A DNA stretch of 6,356 bases from Deltaproteobacteria bacterium (lineage in GTDB: Bacteria; Myxococcota; Polyangia; Haliangiales; Haliangiaceae). The position numbers and the translations under genes were made by a program. Of this stretch, positions 6,036 to 6,356 are shown in pieces; positions within the stretch are counted from its first letter, which is position 1; the number at the start of each line of letters is the position of its first letter. The stretch lies in NCBI GenBank assembly GCA_018262455.1, contig JAGSPR010000391.1:1-6356 (forward strand), written 5' to 3'. Under the pieces are notes generated by a model that saw nothing but the letters and a program-made list of their open reading frames with translations, did not search any database and had not been told where the DNA came from.

Positions 6036-6356
6036 TCAGCGTGGCAGGTCGAACGTGAACGTCGTGCCGCGCCCGAGCTCCGAGGAGACCGTGAGGTTGC
6101 CGCCGTAGGTCTGGACGATCTCTCGCGCGACCGGGAGGCCGAGACCGGTCCCGCGCTCCGGTGGCTTGGTCGTGAAGAACGGCTCGAAGATCTGCACGAG
6201 CTGCTCGGGCGGGATGCCGGGGCCGGTGTCTGCGACAGCACACACGACGCGCTTGCCGTTGGCCGACGGCTCGACGGAGATCGTGATCCGGCCGGCGGTC
6301 TCGCCGATCGCGTCGACGGCGTTGACGATCAGGTTGACGAGGATCTGCTCGATCCG
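6036..6356 (-). CDS. Sensor histidine kinase, C-terminal ATPase domain only (5' part beyond window edge)
   Basis: This is the C-terminal catalytic and ATP-binding (HATPase_c) part of a histidine kinase. The frame is open to the right edge, and 106 codons are visible before the TGA. The motifs appear in the usual order. The N-box (LVNLIVNAVDAI) sits at the very edge, followed by the G1 box (ADTGPGIP), the F-box (IFEPFFTTKP) and the G2 box (GTGLGLPVAREIV). The final strands read GTTFTFDLPR. It would bind ATP and phosphorylate a histidine in a dimerisation domain that lies outside the window, so the sensor input is unknown. About 110 bases separate it from the receptor gene, so it may belong to a separate transcript or be the first kinase of the same signalling cluster. 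The family call is secure; the partner is not known. Confidence 0.93.
   Translation of the reverse strand, partial: RIEQILVNLIVNAVDAIGETAGRITISVEPSANGKRVVCAVADTGPGIPPEQLVQIFEPFFTTKPPERGTGLGLPVAREIVQTYGGNLTVSSELGRGTTFTFDLPR

Noticed and set aside
1..6356. tRNA or rRNA genes, CRISPR arrays, insertion sequences or attachment sites
   Set aside because: None was seen. The window is almost fully covered by protein-coding genes, with no regularly spaced repeats or transposase-like frames.

Overview
All genes in this window read on the minus strand, so the order of expression runs from the right edge to the left. Base composition is strongly G+C-rich (about two thirds by eye), with G/C-loaded third codon positions and long meaningless open frames on the opposite strand. 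Together with the density of histidine kinases and the kinase subtypes present, this fits a Myxococcota or similar deltaproteobacterial chromosome. That assignment is inference; no marker gene is present.

Layout in transcription order: (1) the last 106 codons of a histidine kinase, cut by the right edge (6036-6356). (2) An intergenic gap of about 110 bases, the only substantial non-coding stretch. (3) A TonB-dependent outer-membrane receptor (3823-5925). (4) A small exported YfiR/DUF4154-type periplasmic protein (3231-3821). (5) A two-pass membrane histidine kinase with a CHASE8-like periplasmic sensor, HAMP and an unusual HNVGN H-box (1696-3234). (6) A soluble protein with an N-terminal receiver and a C-terminal histidine kinase (392-1699). 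(7) The receiver domain of another response regulator, cut by the left edge (1-395), whose sequence resembles receivers that precede HDOD domains.

Genes 3 to 7 are packed without gaps. The receptor stop and the yfiR-like start are one base apart, and the next three junctions are 4-base stop/start overlaps (ATGA, GTGA, ATGA). They form a clear operon with likely translational coupling.

The main reading is an envelope-to-cytoplasm signalling unit. The outer-membrane receptor takes up or senses a ligand. The YfiR-like protein in the periplasm would contact the CHASE8-like domain of the kinase, as YfiR contacts YfiN in Pseudomonas, but here the output is a phosphorelay rather than a GGDEF cyclase. 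The relay would pass through the REC-kinase protein and end in the second receiver protein. No DNA-binding output domain is visible. Ligand, phosphotransfer order and final output cannot be read from this sequence.
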